A DNA stretch of 64,000 nucleotides from JAILLW01 sp045629045 (GCA_045629045.1 JAZQQM010000004.1:186001-250000); one strand, 5' to 3'; counted from the first letter of the stretch, positions 10,287-19,471 are shown. Notes: generated by a model not told the origin, from the sequence alone. Numbers and translations: made by a program.

Positions 10287-11852
10287 ATGATTTGTAAAAT
10301 GTTGAGTCATAAAAAGCAGATAATAATGGCTGTTTTGTTTATATTTGTAACTATACCGGTTGTGATGTTTACACGATATTCGTTTCCGGCCCAGGACGAT
10401 TTTGATTATGTATACATATTAAGAGATTTAATGGATCAAGGCTACAGCCTGATTGGACAGTCGGTTTATATGACCCACAATTGGTATAATGGCTTTGGAG
10501 GAATGTATTCGTCAACTTTTTTCGGGTACCTCATTTCCGGAATTGTTATGTGTAATCCCACAAAAATTCGGATTTTTGAATTAATGTCAATCCTGTTCTT
10601 TATTATTTCGGTGGCAATTTTTATTTTTGCTGTTACGGCACATCTTTTTCGTTTACCAAAGAAAGAATCGTTAACGATATATGCATTTTTTTGTACGTTT
10701 ATATTTGCTGTTGCATACTATGTGGATTTTGATGTATGTTACTGGTTTATTACTTCAATACAATATCTGATGCTTTTTTCCTTTGGAATATTGGGCGTTG
10801 GCCTGTACGTTTTAGCGTATGCAAGTGATTGCACCAGAACTTGTACAATATTGAGTATTTTGGCTTGCGTATGCGGATTTATTGCCGCAGGTGCGAACCT
10901 TAGCATTTCTGCGCTTAATCTGTTACTTTACGTAATTGTGGATATATTGATAGTTCTGTCTGCGGAAGACAAAAAGAGAAACAAGTGGTTAAAATTTGTT
11001 CCTATTGTTCCGTTTTTAGGATCTATGATTAACGGCCTTGCTCCCGGAAATTATATTCGTGTCGGAGAGGCGAAATCTGCTGAAAATATTATCATTGCGG
11101 CAAAGTCGTCTTTTAGAGTGGTGGTTGAGAGAATAGATTATTATCTACGGGAACCCGAGTTTTGGATAGTGTTGATAGCTTTTATTCTTTTGACACTTTT
11201 TATTCCAAGAAAGCAAAATGGTATGGGATTTAAAATAAAATATCCGCTTATTTTAGTTGTTATTTGGGGAATTACTATGATGGGGGTATCATTTCCTGTA
11301 ATGATAGGGTACGGATATGAAGTATTTGCCTTGCTGATTCGAGGTCAAGTAGTACTGGATTTAGCTTTGTTTATCACCCTTATTTTTATAATTCTTATCA
11401 TGGAGCAATGGTATGTTGATAAATATGGTGAAGATTTTCTTTTTAAAATTAAGAAGGATATTTCACTTTTTTCGGTATTTTTGATTTTGGCATTATGCCT
11501 TCAGTTATTTCTTAATAATGAGAGAGACGTTGCCATACATCGAGAATATGCAGATCTATTAGCAGGGGGAGCACAAGCTTATACTGATTATTATCTGGAT
11601 ATTCTTGACAGTGTCGAAAAAGCGGACGGAGAAATTGCAGTAATTTGGGTTGATGATGAAGTTAAAGAAGATACAATGATGATTAATCCATTAATATGCT
11701 ACGATGAATGCTATGATCCGGAAGAAAAACCTCAGAATAATTGTATTGCGCATTTTTATAAAAAGAAGGGTGTATGGGTTCTTCATAAGGGATATGTTCC
11801 TACAGATGAAGATTATCAAGTTGCTAAAAAGTATGGGGTCCAATTAGATTAA
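10287..11852 (+). CDS. Polytopic membrane protein with GT-C-like DD loop (possibly DUF6056)
   Basis: 521 residues, about ten hydrophobic segments and a soluble C-terminal ~100 residues. The first extracytoplasmic loop contains AQDDFDY near residue 35, followed by a Trp/Tyr-rich stretch with HNWYNGFGG, a layout like that of the other GT-C-like proteins in this locus. I associate it with the DUF6056 group but cannot confirm this. The ribosome binding site GAAGGAG is a rather long 13 nt from the ATG at 10287, so the second ATG at 10299 is possible. The 3' end overlaps the convergent acyltransferase gene by 9 nt with no terminator visible between them. Confidence 0.5.
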   Translation: MICKMLSHKKQIIMAVLFIFVTIPVVMFTRYSFPAQDDFDYVYILRDLMDQGYSLIGQSVYMTHNWYNGFGGMYSSTFFGYLISGIVMCNPTKIRIFELMSILFFIISVAIFIFAVTAHLFRLPKKESLTIYAFFCTFIFAVAYYVDFDVCYWFITSIQYLMLFSFGILGVGLYVLAYASDCTRTCTILSILACVCGFIAAGANLSISALNLLLYVIVDILIVLSAEDKKRNKWLKFVPIVPFLGSMINGLAPGNYIRVGEAKSAENIIIAAKSSFRVVVERIDYYLREPEFWIVLIAFILLTLFIPRKQNGMGFKIKYPLILVVIWGITMMGVSFPVMIGYGYEVFALLIRGQVVLDLALFITLIFIILIMEQWYVDKYGEDFLFKIKKDISLFSVFLILALCLQLFLNNERDVAIHREYADLLAGGAQAYTDYYLDILDSVEKADGEIAVIWVDDEVKEDTMMINPLICYDECYDPEEKPQNNCIAHFYKKKGVWVLHKGYVPTDEDYQVAKKYGVQLD

Positions 11853-12896
11853 GCGTATAAAATGCTTTCTTGCCATATTTACTAATCTATAATACCCATA
11901 CCCAACGGCAAATGAAACAATGTATGTTGGAATCCAAAAACTTAAATCATAAGTTCCTTTAAGCTGGAAGAATTCAAATACTCCAAGATGAAACAGGAAT
12001 ATTTCGAAGGAAGCTTTGCCGAGTTCACTGACTCCTTTAACCAGAAGAGCACCGAATTTACTTTTGTCCAGTAGCCGGCCAAGATTGCAAAGGAGAAGGG
12101 TAAGCCCGGGAACTATCAGGAAGAAGGGATACCAAAAAAGACCATAGTGCCAACAGTCAACAAAGGTTTGAACACGGCAAAAATACAAAAGCGCTATTCC
12201 AAATACAGACAGAATAATCCAAACCCATTTGTTTAAAAGCAGATGGGTTATTTTTTGAGTGACGGTATTAGCGGAATTTCCGGGGACATCGGAAGAATCG
12301 GCCAATACAGGTAATGACATTCCCAATACGAAGATGGGAAGCCTGCTCATTGCCTGAATTAACTGACCATGGAAGAAGGCTATTCCAACCATCATTACGA
12401 AGATAAGAACTAAAACCATTGCCATAAGTCGCTTAGAAGCACGTGTAATAATCGAATAAATAAACGGTGCTATTATGTAAAGAAGCAACAGCAAATCAAT
12501 ATACCAGTTGAACTGATTCTCATCCCCGTTCCACCATCCGCTCCAGGTAAGATTACCAAACATTTCCGTTATATAGATTCTGTGTGAAATCTTTTTTACA
12601 ATCATCCAAACAATAATAAACGGAATATAGGAAGGAAGAAACCTTAGGACTCTGCGTTTGATATAGGCAAAGATATTGAGTCTGCCGTTATCGTCATCTT
12701 TTTTTAGTGAGTAATAAAGTCCGAATCCGGACAGGAACACGAAAAAATCCACACCACCGTATCCGTTGTCATCGATAAAATGAAGAACAGGTATTTGCGT
12801 ACGCAGAGGAATGTGATAAATGCCAATCCATAAAATGGCAATACCCATAATAAAACTTCGATATTTAGATATCAGTGAAATAAACGATGTTTTCAT
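11844..12896 (-). CDS. Acyltransferase 3 family membrane protein (OafA-like)
   Basis: 350 residues with about ten hydrophobic segments. The N-terminus has the family's His in the first membrane segment (IYHIPLR, about residue 27) and GYGGVDFFVFLSGFG near 45-59, the standard acyltransferase-3 signature. Such enzymes O-acylate surface polysaccharides or peptidoglycan from the membrane. Position at the end of the glycan locus supports glycan O-acetylation (inference). No SGNH domain is attached. It is convergent with and overlaps the preceding gene by 9 nt. Confidence 0.8.
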   Translation of the reverse strand: MKTSFISLISKYRSFIMGIAILWIGIYHIPLRTQIPVLHFIDDNGYGGVDFFVFLSGFGLYYSLKKDDDNGRLNIFAYIKRRVLRFLPSYIPFIIVWMIVKKISHRIYITEMFGNLTWSGWWNGDENQFNWYIDLLLLLYIIAPFIYSIITRASKRLMAMVLVLIFVMMVGIAFFHGQLIQAMSRLPIFVLGMSLPVLADSSDVPGNSANTVTQKITHLLLNKWVWIILSVFGIALLYFCRVQTFVDCWHYGLFWYPFFLIVPGLTLLLCNLGRLLDKSKFGALLVKGVSELGKASFEIFLFHLGVFEFFQLKGTYDLSFWIPTYIVSFAVGYGYYRLVNMARKHFIRLI

Positions 12897-12942
12897 ATGG
12901 GTATTGTAACATATTTTATTGAGTTTGATTTAGCTGATTAGA

Positions 12943-14070
12943 CTATTTATTTGTTCCCAACTCCGCCTGGACCAGTTTAAGCTGCTCTCGTATTGGAAGG
13001 TGCTGGGGACAGGCAGCCTCGCATTTGCCACATTCGGTACAGTTTTTGGGCTGATGGGCATCGCCCATTTCATTATTCCAAGTCCAGCTTACGGCATCGA
13101 AGCTTTGGTACATATTGTAGAGATTCCAACATCTGAAAGAGCCGGGAATATTAACCCCCATGGGACAGGGCATACAGTAGCCGCATCCTGTGCAACCGTT
13201 TTTGGTGCGGCTTAAAATAATATCTTTGACCGCATCGACAGTTTTATTTTCAGCTTCGGACAAAGGTATAAATTTATCAAATGTCTTAAGATTATCATCA
13301 AGTTGCTCCATAGTGGTCATTCCGCTAAGAACTACCTTAACGTTATCAAGGCTTCCTACCCAGCGAAGAGCATAGGATGCAGCAGACGCACAGGCGTCGT
13401 GTTTGTGGAACATATCCATAATGTCGTCGGTAAGTTTAGCCAAAGTTCCGCCTTTGACAGGCTCCATAATAACAAGAGGAATACCCTTTGATTTAGCTAA
13501 TTCGTAGCCTTTAAAGGTGGCCTGCTCGTCACAATCCATATAGTTAAACTGAATCTGGCAAAAATCCCAGTCCCTGTAATTAAGAATTTCTTCAAAAGCT
13601 TCATATCCGTCGTGGAAAGAAAAGCCCAGATATTTAATCTTACCTTCTTCTTTGAATTTAAGGAGCTTGTTAACACAATCAACCTTTAGCATGTCGCGCC
13701 ATTTGTCACGATTAAGAGCGTGAATCAGGTAAAAATCGATATAATCTGTCTGTAGTATATCAAGCTGTTCATTAAAGATTCTGTCTATGTCGTCAGGTGT
13801 GTTAATAAGCCATACGGGGAGTTTGGTAGCAAGATAAAAACTGTCACGAGGATATTTCTTCATGATTTTGCCCACAACCGGTTCACTTTGGCCGTTATGA
13901 TATGCATAGGCTGTGTCAAAATATGTGACACCGTTTTTATACGCTTTGTCCAAAAGGCGCTCGGCTTCGGCCTCGTCTATATTTTCATCCGGGGTAGTGG
14001 GAAAACGCATGCATCCGTAACCCAATAACGATGCTTCAATTCCCAATTTATCAAATGAACGATATTCCAT
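12943..14070 (-). CDS. Aldo/keto reductase with C-terminal 4Fe-4S ferredoxin-type domain
   Basis: 375 residues. The N-terminal ~280 residues form an AKR barrel: FDTAYAY with Asp52 and Tyr57, a KLP segment with the catalytic Lys near 84 and FYLIHAL. The last ~80 residues add cysteine clusters GCTGCGYCMPCP (about 300) and NCTECGKCEAACP (about 343-355), ligands for iron-sulfur clusters, as in a common anaerobe AKR subfamily (predicted oxidoreductases with a ferredoxin-like tail). Likely NAD(P)H-linked carbonyl reduction coupled to Fe-S electron transfer; substrate unknown. The 5' region has only a weak GAGAG ribosome binding site. Confidence 0.85.
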   Translation of the reverse strand: MEYRSFDKLGIEASLLGYGCMRFPTTPDENIDEAEAERLLDKAYKNGVTYFDTAYAYHNGQSEPVVGKIMKKYPRDSFYLATKLPVWLINTPDDIDRIFNEQLDILQTDYIDFYLIHALNRDKWRDMLKVDCVNKLLKFKEEGKIKYLGFSFHDGYEAFEEILNYRDWDFCQIQFNYMDCDEQATFKGYELAKSKGIPLVIMEPVKGGTLAKLTDDIMDMFHKHDACASAASYALRWVGSLDNVKVVLSGMTTMEQLDDNLKTFDKFIPLSEAENKTVDAVKDIILSRTKNGCTGCGYCMPCPMGVNIPGSFRCWNLYNMYQSFDAVSWTWNNEMGDAHQPKNCTECGKCEAACPQHLPIREQLKLVQAELGTNK

Positions 14071-14117
14071 ATTGTAACTCTCTTCTATTATCTGTATTTC
14101 GGCAACTAAACACGTTA

Positions 14118-15242
14118 TTATTCAAAAACAAGATCTCTTAATGTCGGATGAACGGTTTCGTATGAGAAACCGCAGTTTCGTACATGCATGGTAAATACGA
14201 ATGATGTCTTGGTAGCTGTGTCCATCTGGAGACAGCTTCCTGCAGCTCCGTCCCATCCGAATATGCCGGTATGTGTCTTGGAACCAACCTTCTCCGGGAA
14301 CATGAATACCTGCATTCCTACGCCGTAGCCGTATGCGGTACGGCCCATCTTGGTGGCCAGGTCATTAAGAGAATCGGGCCCCAGAAGATTTGTTTTAATT
14401 ATATCGATGGTTTCGGACTTGAGGATTCGGCTGTTCGTTCCGATTCCGCCGCAGGCCAGGGCATCACCCAACTTAGCATAATCCTCGGTACAGCTGATAA
14501 GGCCGGCACCGCCGCTTTCGTAGCTTTCGGATAACTGATAGTCACAGGACGGCTCCATGGGAACAGTCTTGCCATTTTCGCTAACAACATACTGTTGGGC
14601 AAGTCGTTCAACATCGTAGTTCATGGGCTTTGCAAAAAACGTATCATTCATTCCCAGAGGTTCCCATATTTTAGTGCGAAGGTACTCTCCGAAGGTCGTG
14701 CCGGAAACAACTTCGATAATAGCGGCAGCCACATCATGAGACAAACTGTAGTTAAAGTGCGTTCCGGGTTCAAAATCGATGGGGCTTTCTGTGAAAGCAT
14801 CCACCAACTCCCGGGTAGTAGCCGCTTGACCCTTTTCATTAAGAACGCGAAGAATTCCGGGCCTTCTTAAATCATAGTCCAGACCGGATTGCATAGATAC
14901 CAGATATTTGATTAACAATGGATTTTGGGCATCTGTAATTGTGCCGTCTTCATGTTTGACCTTAAGGTTACGATACGCCGGAAGATATTTTCCGACCTCG
15001 TCCTCCAAAGATATACGACCTTCTTCTACCAGCTGCATCAGTGCAGTCATGGTCTGAACCTTGGTCATTGAGAACATAAGATATCTTTGATCCTTAAGGA
15101 CAGGCATCTTTTGCTCAACATCGGTGCAACCGTTCATATGGCGGTAGATGATTTCGTGATTTTGCATCACAATCATATCGACCGAAGGGATGCCATTGTC
15201 CTTAAGTGAATCAAGATAGTTAGTGATTTTAGTTGTGTTCAT
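14118..15242 (-). CDS. Serine hydrolase, beta-lactamase/class C PBP family
   Basis: 374 residues, one beta-lactamase-fold domain. The nucleophile motif SMTK is at 58-61; the second motif is YSLS (near 165) where most members have Y-x-N; the third is HTG near 322. No signal peptide is visible, so the enzyme is probably cytoplasmic and more likely an esterase or peptidase than an antibiotic-resistance enzyme. GGAGG lies upstream at a slightly long spacing of about 11 nt. It lies 47 nt upstream of the AKR gene in the same direction and may be co-transcribed. Confidence 0.8.
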   Translation of the reverse strand: MNTTKITNYLDSLKDNGIPSVDMIVMQNHEIIYRHMNGCTDVEQKMPVLKDQRYLMFSMTKVQTMTALMQLVEEGRISLEDEVGKYLPAYRNLKVKHEDGTITDAQNPLLIKYLVSMQSGLDYDLRRPGILRVLNEKGQAATTRELVDAFTESPIDFEPGTHFNYSLSHDVAAAIIEVVSGTTFGEYLRTKIWEPLGMNDTFFAKPMNYDVERLAQQYVVSENGKTVPMEPSCDYQLSESYESGGAGLISCTEDYAKLGDALACGGIGTNSRILKSETIDIIKTNLLGPDSLNDLATKMGRTAYGYGVGMQVFMFPEKVGSKTHTGIFGWDGAAGSCLQMDTATKTSFVFTMHVRNCGFSYETVHPTLRDLVFE

Positions 15243-15459
15243 TTATTTGTAACCCTCCCATATATATTGAGTGTCTATTTGCTAAGCTTTTAGGAAGTTG
15301 TTAAAGCCTTAGAGAGGCTTTGAATGTGGGTCATGTAAGTAATAAGAGTTGTAGTTTAAAGGATTTATTATGCTATTTTATTTATTTTATATTAAATACA
15401 TGGGAGGGTATACAACTATTTAATTGTTTTTTGCCAGAATGTTTCAATATATGGATGCG

Positions 15460-15939
15460 TTACAGATCCAACTTGAACATTCCGTGCAAATTGCAGTACT
15501 CAAAAGCCGAAATAACTTTCTCGCCCTCACTCAACTTAAATAAGGCTATCGGCTGTATACATTTTGTACTGTTGTCTTCTTCCGGGGATGCGCCGAGGTC
15601 GTCCCAAGGGCCTTTATCGACCGTGCATTTAGTAGACTCGTAATTTTGAGGTACAATTGCCGGGAGAAGATACTTGATATGAAACCCTTTGTTGGTTTCG
15701 ACTCCAATAAATTCTATATGATGATATTCTTCCATGGGGTGTTTTACACTTCCTACCTGTACAAAAATATGATTATCTACTATTTCACACATAGGAACGT
15801 GCTTTTCTACTGCGCCGTCCGTTGATCCGGGGGTCAGTTCTTTCATTTGTTTACCGCAACATGTTAATGGCATTCCTGAATCCTCCACTTTACACACAAT
15901 ATTTCCGCATACGCTGCATTTATAAAATTTAATTTCCAT
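15460..15939 (-). CDS. dfx: Desulfoferrodoxin (2Fe superoxide reductase) with a ~33-residue insertion
   Basis: 159 residues. The desulforedoxin-like N-domain has Cys8, Cys11, Cys27 and Cys28 for the Fe(Cys)4 centre. The superoxide reductase domain has His47 (EKHVP), His67, His73 (HPMEEYHH) and the C-terminal C149-x-x-H152 (EYCNLHG) for the catalytic Fe centre, so all ligands are present. It reduces superoxide to peroxide in the cytoplasm of anaerobes. It is about 33 residues longer than the usual ~126-residue protein; the extra segment lies at about 95-130, between the Fe-ligand HPMEE block and the C-terminal Cys, and carries two STKC motifs. Start supported by AAGGAG. Confidence 0.9.
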   Translation of the reverse strand: MEIKFYKCSVCGNIVCKVEDSGMPLTCCGKQMKELTPGSTDGAVEKHVPMCEIVDNHIFVQVGSVKHPMEEYHHIEFIGVETNKGFHIKYLLPAIVPQNYESTKCTVDKGPWDDLGASPEEDNSTKCIQPIALFKLSEGEKVISAFEYCNLHGMFKLDL

Positions 15940-16217
15940 TTTTGATATTCTCCTTAGTCACATATTATTAATTTCATAGTTAAATGTTGGAACTTAATTT
16001 GTTTAACACTTTATCTCCGGGCCCGGTGGCTAAAGCGTCTCTTTAGTAATTTTTGCAGTTTCGCTGTTTCGTTGTTACGTGATTATCATAATGCTGCATA
16101 TTTGGGCGAAAAATATGATAAAAGATAAAAAAATATTTTTTTTTGGAGGAAAAAAATATGATTTGGCGTAAAAAGTGACAAAATAACACTGCAGAGTTGT
16201 TGACATGAGGTGGCTGG
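15940..16217. other. Gene-free upstream stretch between dfx and the anchored protein
   Basis: Together with the promoter entry that follows, this is the ~345 bp divergent gap between dfx and the gene at 16286. It is AT-rich and contains an A-run/T-run block at about 16128-16144. A GGAGG followed by a six-codon frame (MIWRKK, ATG at 16158) is visible but too short to support. No clear promoter for dfx and no PerR-type box could be identified. Confidence 0.4.
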
Positions 16218-16246
16218 TTGACATAACACAATACAAAGTGTATAAT
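16218..16246 (+). promoter_or_regulatory. Consensus sigma-A promoter
   Basis: TTGACA (16218-16223), 17-bp spacer, TATAAT (16241-16246): a full consensus match. It lies 40 nt upstream of the ATG at 16286 and should drive the anchored protein gene strongly. Confidence 0.85.
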
Positions 16247-16285
16247 TGTAATTCCTAAGAGGGTTTAATTTTGGGGAGGTGTTTC

Positions 16286-16822
16286 ATGAAGAATAGGATT
16301 ACAGTAGTAGTTTCAACAATACTTGCTTTGGCAGCAGTTGTAATTGCAATTGTAGCATTAGCCAAGTTACCTGTTATATCTTTGGCAGACGGTACTGTTT
16401 CGGGTAACTCCGTTGAGGCAGACCAGATTGCGGCAGAGCAGCGAGTAACGAAATTCATTAACGACATAGATGCAGCTCAGAAGAATGCGGTTCAGCAGGC
16501 GACCTTCTGTTATGCAATAGCATCGGCTAACGGAACACAGGTTGTTTTTCCTCAGAATCCGTTGACGGTTAATGCAGGCGCTGTAGCTACATATCCCACG
16601 GCGATAGTCAGGACAAATGAATTTTTCTTCTTCAATCAGGCTATGATGAATAAGATTAAGTCCAACACATTATTAAACTACGAGATTCACTATCAATATC
16701 AGGGACATAAATATGTTCTCGTAATTCCGGCCGGCGCGGATTATTCGCTTATATTCCCGTCTAACGGATACTACGGCTTTAAGTATCTTGAGTGCTTCTT
16801 CGGAGGATATGAAGAATTCTAG
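16286..16822 (+). CDS. Secreted or membrane-anchored protein of unknown function
   Basis: About 178 residues. The ATG at 16286 follows GGGGAGG by 6 nt. A single N-terminal hydrophobic segment (about 8-30) may be an uncleaved anchor or signal peptide, followed by a short helical region with Gln/Ala-rich composition and a C-terminal region rich in Phe, Tyr and Gly ending FGGYEEF. I do not recognise a family. The consensus promoter upstream and a strong terminator downstream make it a well-expressed monocistronic gene (inference). Confidence 0.6.
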   Translation: MKNRITVVVSTILALAAVVIAIVALAKLPVISLADGTVSGNSVEADQIAAEQRVTKFINDIDAAQKNAVQQATFCYAIASANGTQVVFPQNPLTVNAGAVATYPTAIVRTNEFFFFNQAMMNKIKSNTLLNYEIHYQYQGHKYVLVIPAGADYSLIFPSNGYYGFKYLECFFGGYEEF

Positions 16823-16843
16823 GAATTGTGATTGGAGATGATT

Positions 16844-16879
16844 AACTGCCTTTGCCGATTGGTAAAGGCAGTTTTTTTT
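16844..16879 (+). terminator. Rho-independent terminator
   Basis: AACTGCCTTT (16844-16853) pairs with AAAGGCAGTT (16864-16873); three more pairs close a GATT loop, and a run of eight T follows. It ends the transcript of the anchored protein and insulates the following regulator gene. Confidence 0.9.
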
Positions 16880-16958
16880 AGCCATGCAATTGGACTATTA
16901 ATTACCGCAAATTCAATGTATAATCAATTATCAGTGCATTTATGAAGGAGGAGAATTA

Positions 16959-17747
16959 TTGCTTAGTAAAAAAGAACTTAAGTTATTGCAAAGAAACCTT
17001 GTTGCAGATCCTGACGATTTTATTTCATCTTTTCGTAAGAATCTGTTTATGTATGTAGATCAAAAGGATATAACCCTTGCTGAAATAGCCGAGGCTGCTG
17101 ATGTTTCCTTCAGTACACTTCGGTCATTCTTGTATGGAGATGCAGAAGATTGCAGACTCAGTACGGCAGTCAAAATTGCACGGGCACTTGGCGTCAGCGT
17201 GGATGAACTTATAGGAAGCGGAACAATTACGCCCCAGACCTGTGAATCTCTTCAACTGGTAAGGCAACTGCCTGAAAGTTTCACTCATTTCGTAAGATGG
17301 GCGATTCATTATCATTATAATAAGCTTACAACAAATCAGGTAACCGAAAAGGCAATTGAAGTAATGAAGGTGATTTGTTGCGAAAACGGTAATATGAAGA
17401 TGACAAATGATCTGGATGTTATTGATATAAGCGGAATAAACGATGATTTAAGGCCGAAGATTTTCATTGGGGTTAAGATGCCTTGCAATCATTATGAACC
17501 CAAGTATTTTAAAGGGGACATTCTGCTGCTTGCCAATGACAGAAGTCCTAAGCCCAGTGAAGATGTAATAGTGGGAGTCAGAGACAATATGTGGATTCTT
17601 AACCGTCGTGACGAAAAAATAGACGGAGTGCAGCATATGGGTTATTATTCTATTCGCGACGGACGTAAATGTGCCGATGATAAAACCGTAAATATGGTTA
17701 TCGGATACGTGGTAAAAGTTATTCAGGCTGACAGTGAGGAAGATTAA
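16959..17747 (+). CDS. XRE-family regulator with LexA/S24-like C-domain lacking the catalytic serine
   Basis: 262 residues. TTG start at 16959, 5 nt after AAGGAGGAG; no in-frame ATG fits. An HTH_3 domain (about 25-85, with TLAEIAEAADVSFSTLRSFL) is followed by a linker and a C-terminal S24-type beta domain (about 160-255). At the position of the usual GDSMxP the sequence is CNHYEPKYFKGD, so the nucleophile Ser is replaced, and the Lys of the dyad is not evident (ILNRR). It therefore probably binds DNA and oligomerises or senses a ligand without self-cleavage (inference). It is 6 nt upstream of prmA and likely heads the prmA-thiI unit. Confidence 0.75.
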   Translation: MLSKKELKLLQRNLVADPDDFISSFRKNLFMYVDQKDITLAEIAEAADVSFSTLRSFLYGDAEDCRLSTAVKIARALGVSVDELIGSGTITPQTCESLQLVRQLPESFTHFVRWAIHYHYNKLTTNQVTEKAIEVMKVICCENGNMKMTNDLDVIDISGINDDLRPKIFIGVKMPCNHYEPKYFKGDILLLANDRSPKPSEDVIVGVRDNMWILNRRDEKIDGVQHMGYYSIRDGRKCADDKTVNMVIGYVVKVIQADSEED

Positions 17748-17753
17748 ATTATT

Positions 17754-18713
17754 ATGAAATGGCTTAGATTCAGAATCAAAACATTAACGGAAGCGGAAGA
17801 TATTGTAATAAGTTCGCTTTATGATATAGGTCTCGAAGGTGCCCAGATTGAAGACAAGGTGCCCCTTACGGCACTTGAGAAGGAGCAGATGTTCGTTGAC
17901 ATTCTTCCGCCAAGTGAAGAAGATGACGGAGTGGCTTATCTTAATTTCTTCGTTGAAGAACTGGACCGCAAGGATGAAATACTCGAGAGTATTAAGAATG
18001 AACTTCAGGAACTTCATGATTTTAATATCGATATAGGCGAGGGAACGGTAACTGTTGATGAGACGGAAGATATCGACTGGATTAACAACTGGAAGCAGTA
18101 TTTCCACCAGTTCACCATTGATGATGTACTTGTCATTCCTTCATGGGAAGAAGTTAGGGAAGAAGACAAGGACAAGTTTATTCTTCACATTGACCCAGGT
18201 ACTGCTTTCGGAACCGGAGCTCACGAAACCACACAGCTATGTATTCGCGCTCTGCGAAAGTATATAACTCCCGAAACAAATCTTCTTGATGTTGGTACGG
18301 GAAGCGGAATACTTGCTATTCTTTCCCTTATGTTTGGCGCCAAGCATGCTGTAGGAACAGATCTTGACCCTTGCGCGGTTGAGGCAGTAGCAGACAATAT
18401 GGTCCAAAATAATATCAATCCATCAGACTTTGAGATGATGATTGGCAATATCATTACGGACAAAGATATACAGGATCGTGTGGGATACGAATGCTATGAT
18501 ATTGTAGTTGCCAATATTTTGGCAGATGTACTTGTTCCCCTTACTCCTGTCATAGTTAATCAGATGAAAGCCGGAGCTGTTTATATCACATCCGGAATTA
18601 TCGAAGGTAAGGAAACTATTGTAGCCGAGGCCATGGCCAAGGCCGGACTTACGGTGGTAAGCACTACGTCTCAGGGTGAATGGCGATGCGTTGTGGGTGT
18701 AAAGAACAAGTAG
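17754..18713 (+). CDS. prmA: Ribosomal protein L11 methyltransferase
   Basis: 319 residues, normal length. The N-terminal substrate-binding domain is followed by the class I methyltransferase core with DPGTAFGTGAHETT near 145 (PrmA signature), DVGTGSGILAI (motif I, about 180) and VANILADVL (the N-x-L-x-D-like motif IV). It trimethylates amino groups of L11 in the cytoplasm. It lies between the XRE regulator and rsmE with short gaps, a common Firmicutes order (prmA-rsmE). Confidence 0.95.
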   Translation: MKWLRFRIKTLTEAEDIVISSLYDIGLEGAQIEDKVPLTALEKEQMFVDILPPSEEDDGVAYLNFFVEELDRKDEILESIKNELQELHDFNIDIGEGTVTVDETEDIDWINNWKQYFHQFTIDDVLVIPSWEEVREEDKDKFILHIDPGTAFGTGAHETTQLCIRALRKYITPETNLLDVGTGSGILAILSLMFGAKHAVGTDLDPCAVEAVADNMVQNNINPSDFEMMIGNIITDKDIQDRVGYECYDIVVANILADVLVPLTPVIVNQMKAGAVYITSGIIEGKETIVAEAMAKAGLTVVSTTSQGEWRCVVGVKNK

Positions 18714-18721
18714 GATAGTTT

Positions 18722-19471
18722 ATGTATCAGTTTTTTGTTTCTGAAAATCAAATCAATATTTCTGACAAGACTGTCATGATTGAAGGTTCTGATGTCAACC
18801 ACATTAAGAATGTTCTTCGTATGAAAATAGGTGAGGAACTTAACGTGTCTGACGGAAATGACGGCAGGGAATACAGATGCGGGATTAAGGAATTTAGTGA
18901 TAACGCGGTAGTATGTGAACTTCGTTTCATTAAGGAAGATTCCCATGAACTCCCGTCAAAGGTATATCTTTTTCAGGGATTACCTAAGGGCGATAAGATG
19001 GAGAGTATTATCCAAAAGAATATCGAACTTGGTGTATATGAGATAATTCCTGTTGATATGAAAAGATGTGTTGTGAAACTTGATGATAAAAAAGCCGCTT
19101 CTAAGGTTTTTCGTTGGCAAGGCATAGCCGAGGCGGCAGCCAAGCAGTCAAAACGCGGAATTATTCCACAGGTTAAGATGCCGATGCCCTTTAAAGAAGC
19201 GGTTAAGTATGCCCTTAGGGAATGCAGAGTCTGTCTTCTTCCTTATGAAATGGCGGAAAATATGGATGCCACACGTGAACTGGTATCCGGCATTAACCCG
19301 GGTGAGAGTATTGCCGTTTTTATCGGCCCGGAAGGCGGATTCGATGAGTCGGAAGTGGAATATGCCCTGGGAGAAGGATTTAAATCCATTACCCTTGGCA
19401 AACGAATATTAAGAACCGAAACGGCTGGCATGGCATTAATGAGTGTACTGGCATATTTGTTTGAGGAATAG
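18722..19471 (+). CDS. rsmE: 16S rRNA (uracil-1498-N3)-methyltransferase
   Basis: 249 residues; SPOUT-class methyltransferase. An N-terminal PUA-like domain (about 1-70) precedes the knotted domain with FIGPEGGFDESE (about 202-213) and the C-terminal LGKRILRTETAGM, diagnostic of RsmE. It modifies U1498 of assembled 30S subunits. Eight nt separate it from prmA and 2 nt from the cysteine desulfurase gene. Confidence 0.95.
   Translation: MYQFFVSENQINISDKTVMIEGSDVNHIKNVLRMKIGEELNVSDGNDGREYRCGIKEFSDNAVVCELRFIKEDSHELPSKVYLFQGLPKGDKMESIIQKNIELGVYEIIPVDMKRCVVKLDDKKAASKVFRWQGIAEAAAKQSKRGIIPQVKMPMPFKEAVKYALRECRVCLLPYEMAENMDATRELVSGINPGESIAVFIGPEGGFDESEVEYALGEGFKSITLGKRILRTETAGMALMSVLAYLFEE

Noticed and set aside
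11844..11852. Frameshift at the overlap of the GT-C-like gene and the acyltransferase gene
   Set aside because: Both convergent frames end naturally with complete C-termini; a 9-nt tail overlap needs no frameshift.
14118..15242. Secreted beta-lactamase
   Set aside because: No signal peptide and a non-canonical second motif (YSLS); better described as a general serine hydrolase.
16158..16178. Six-codon leader peptide (MIWRKK) after GGAGG
   Set aside because: Too short to support, no attenuator-type hairpins or amino-acid run, and the consensus promoter for the next gene lies downstream of it.
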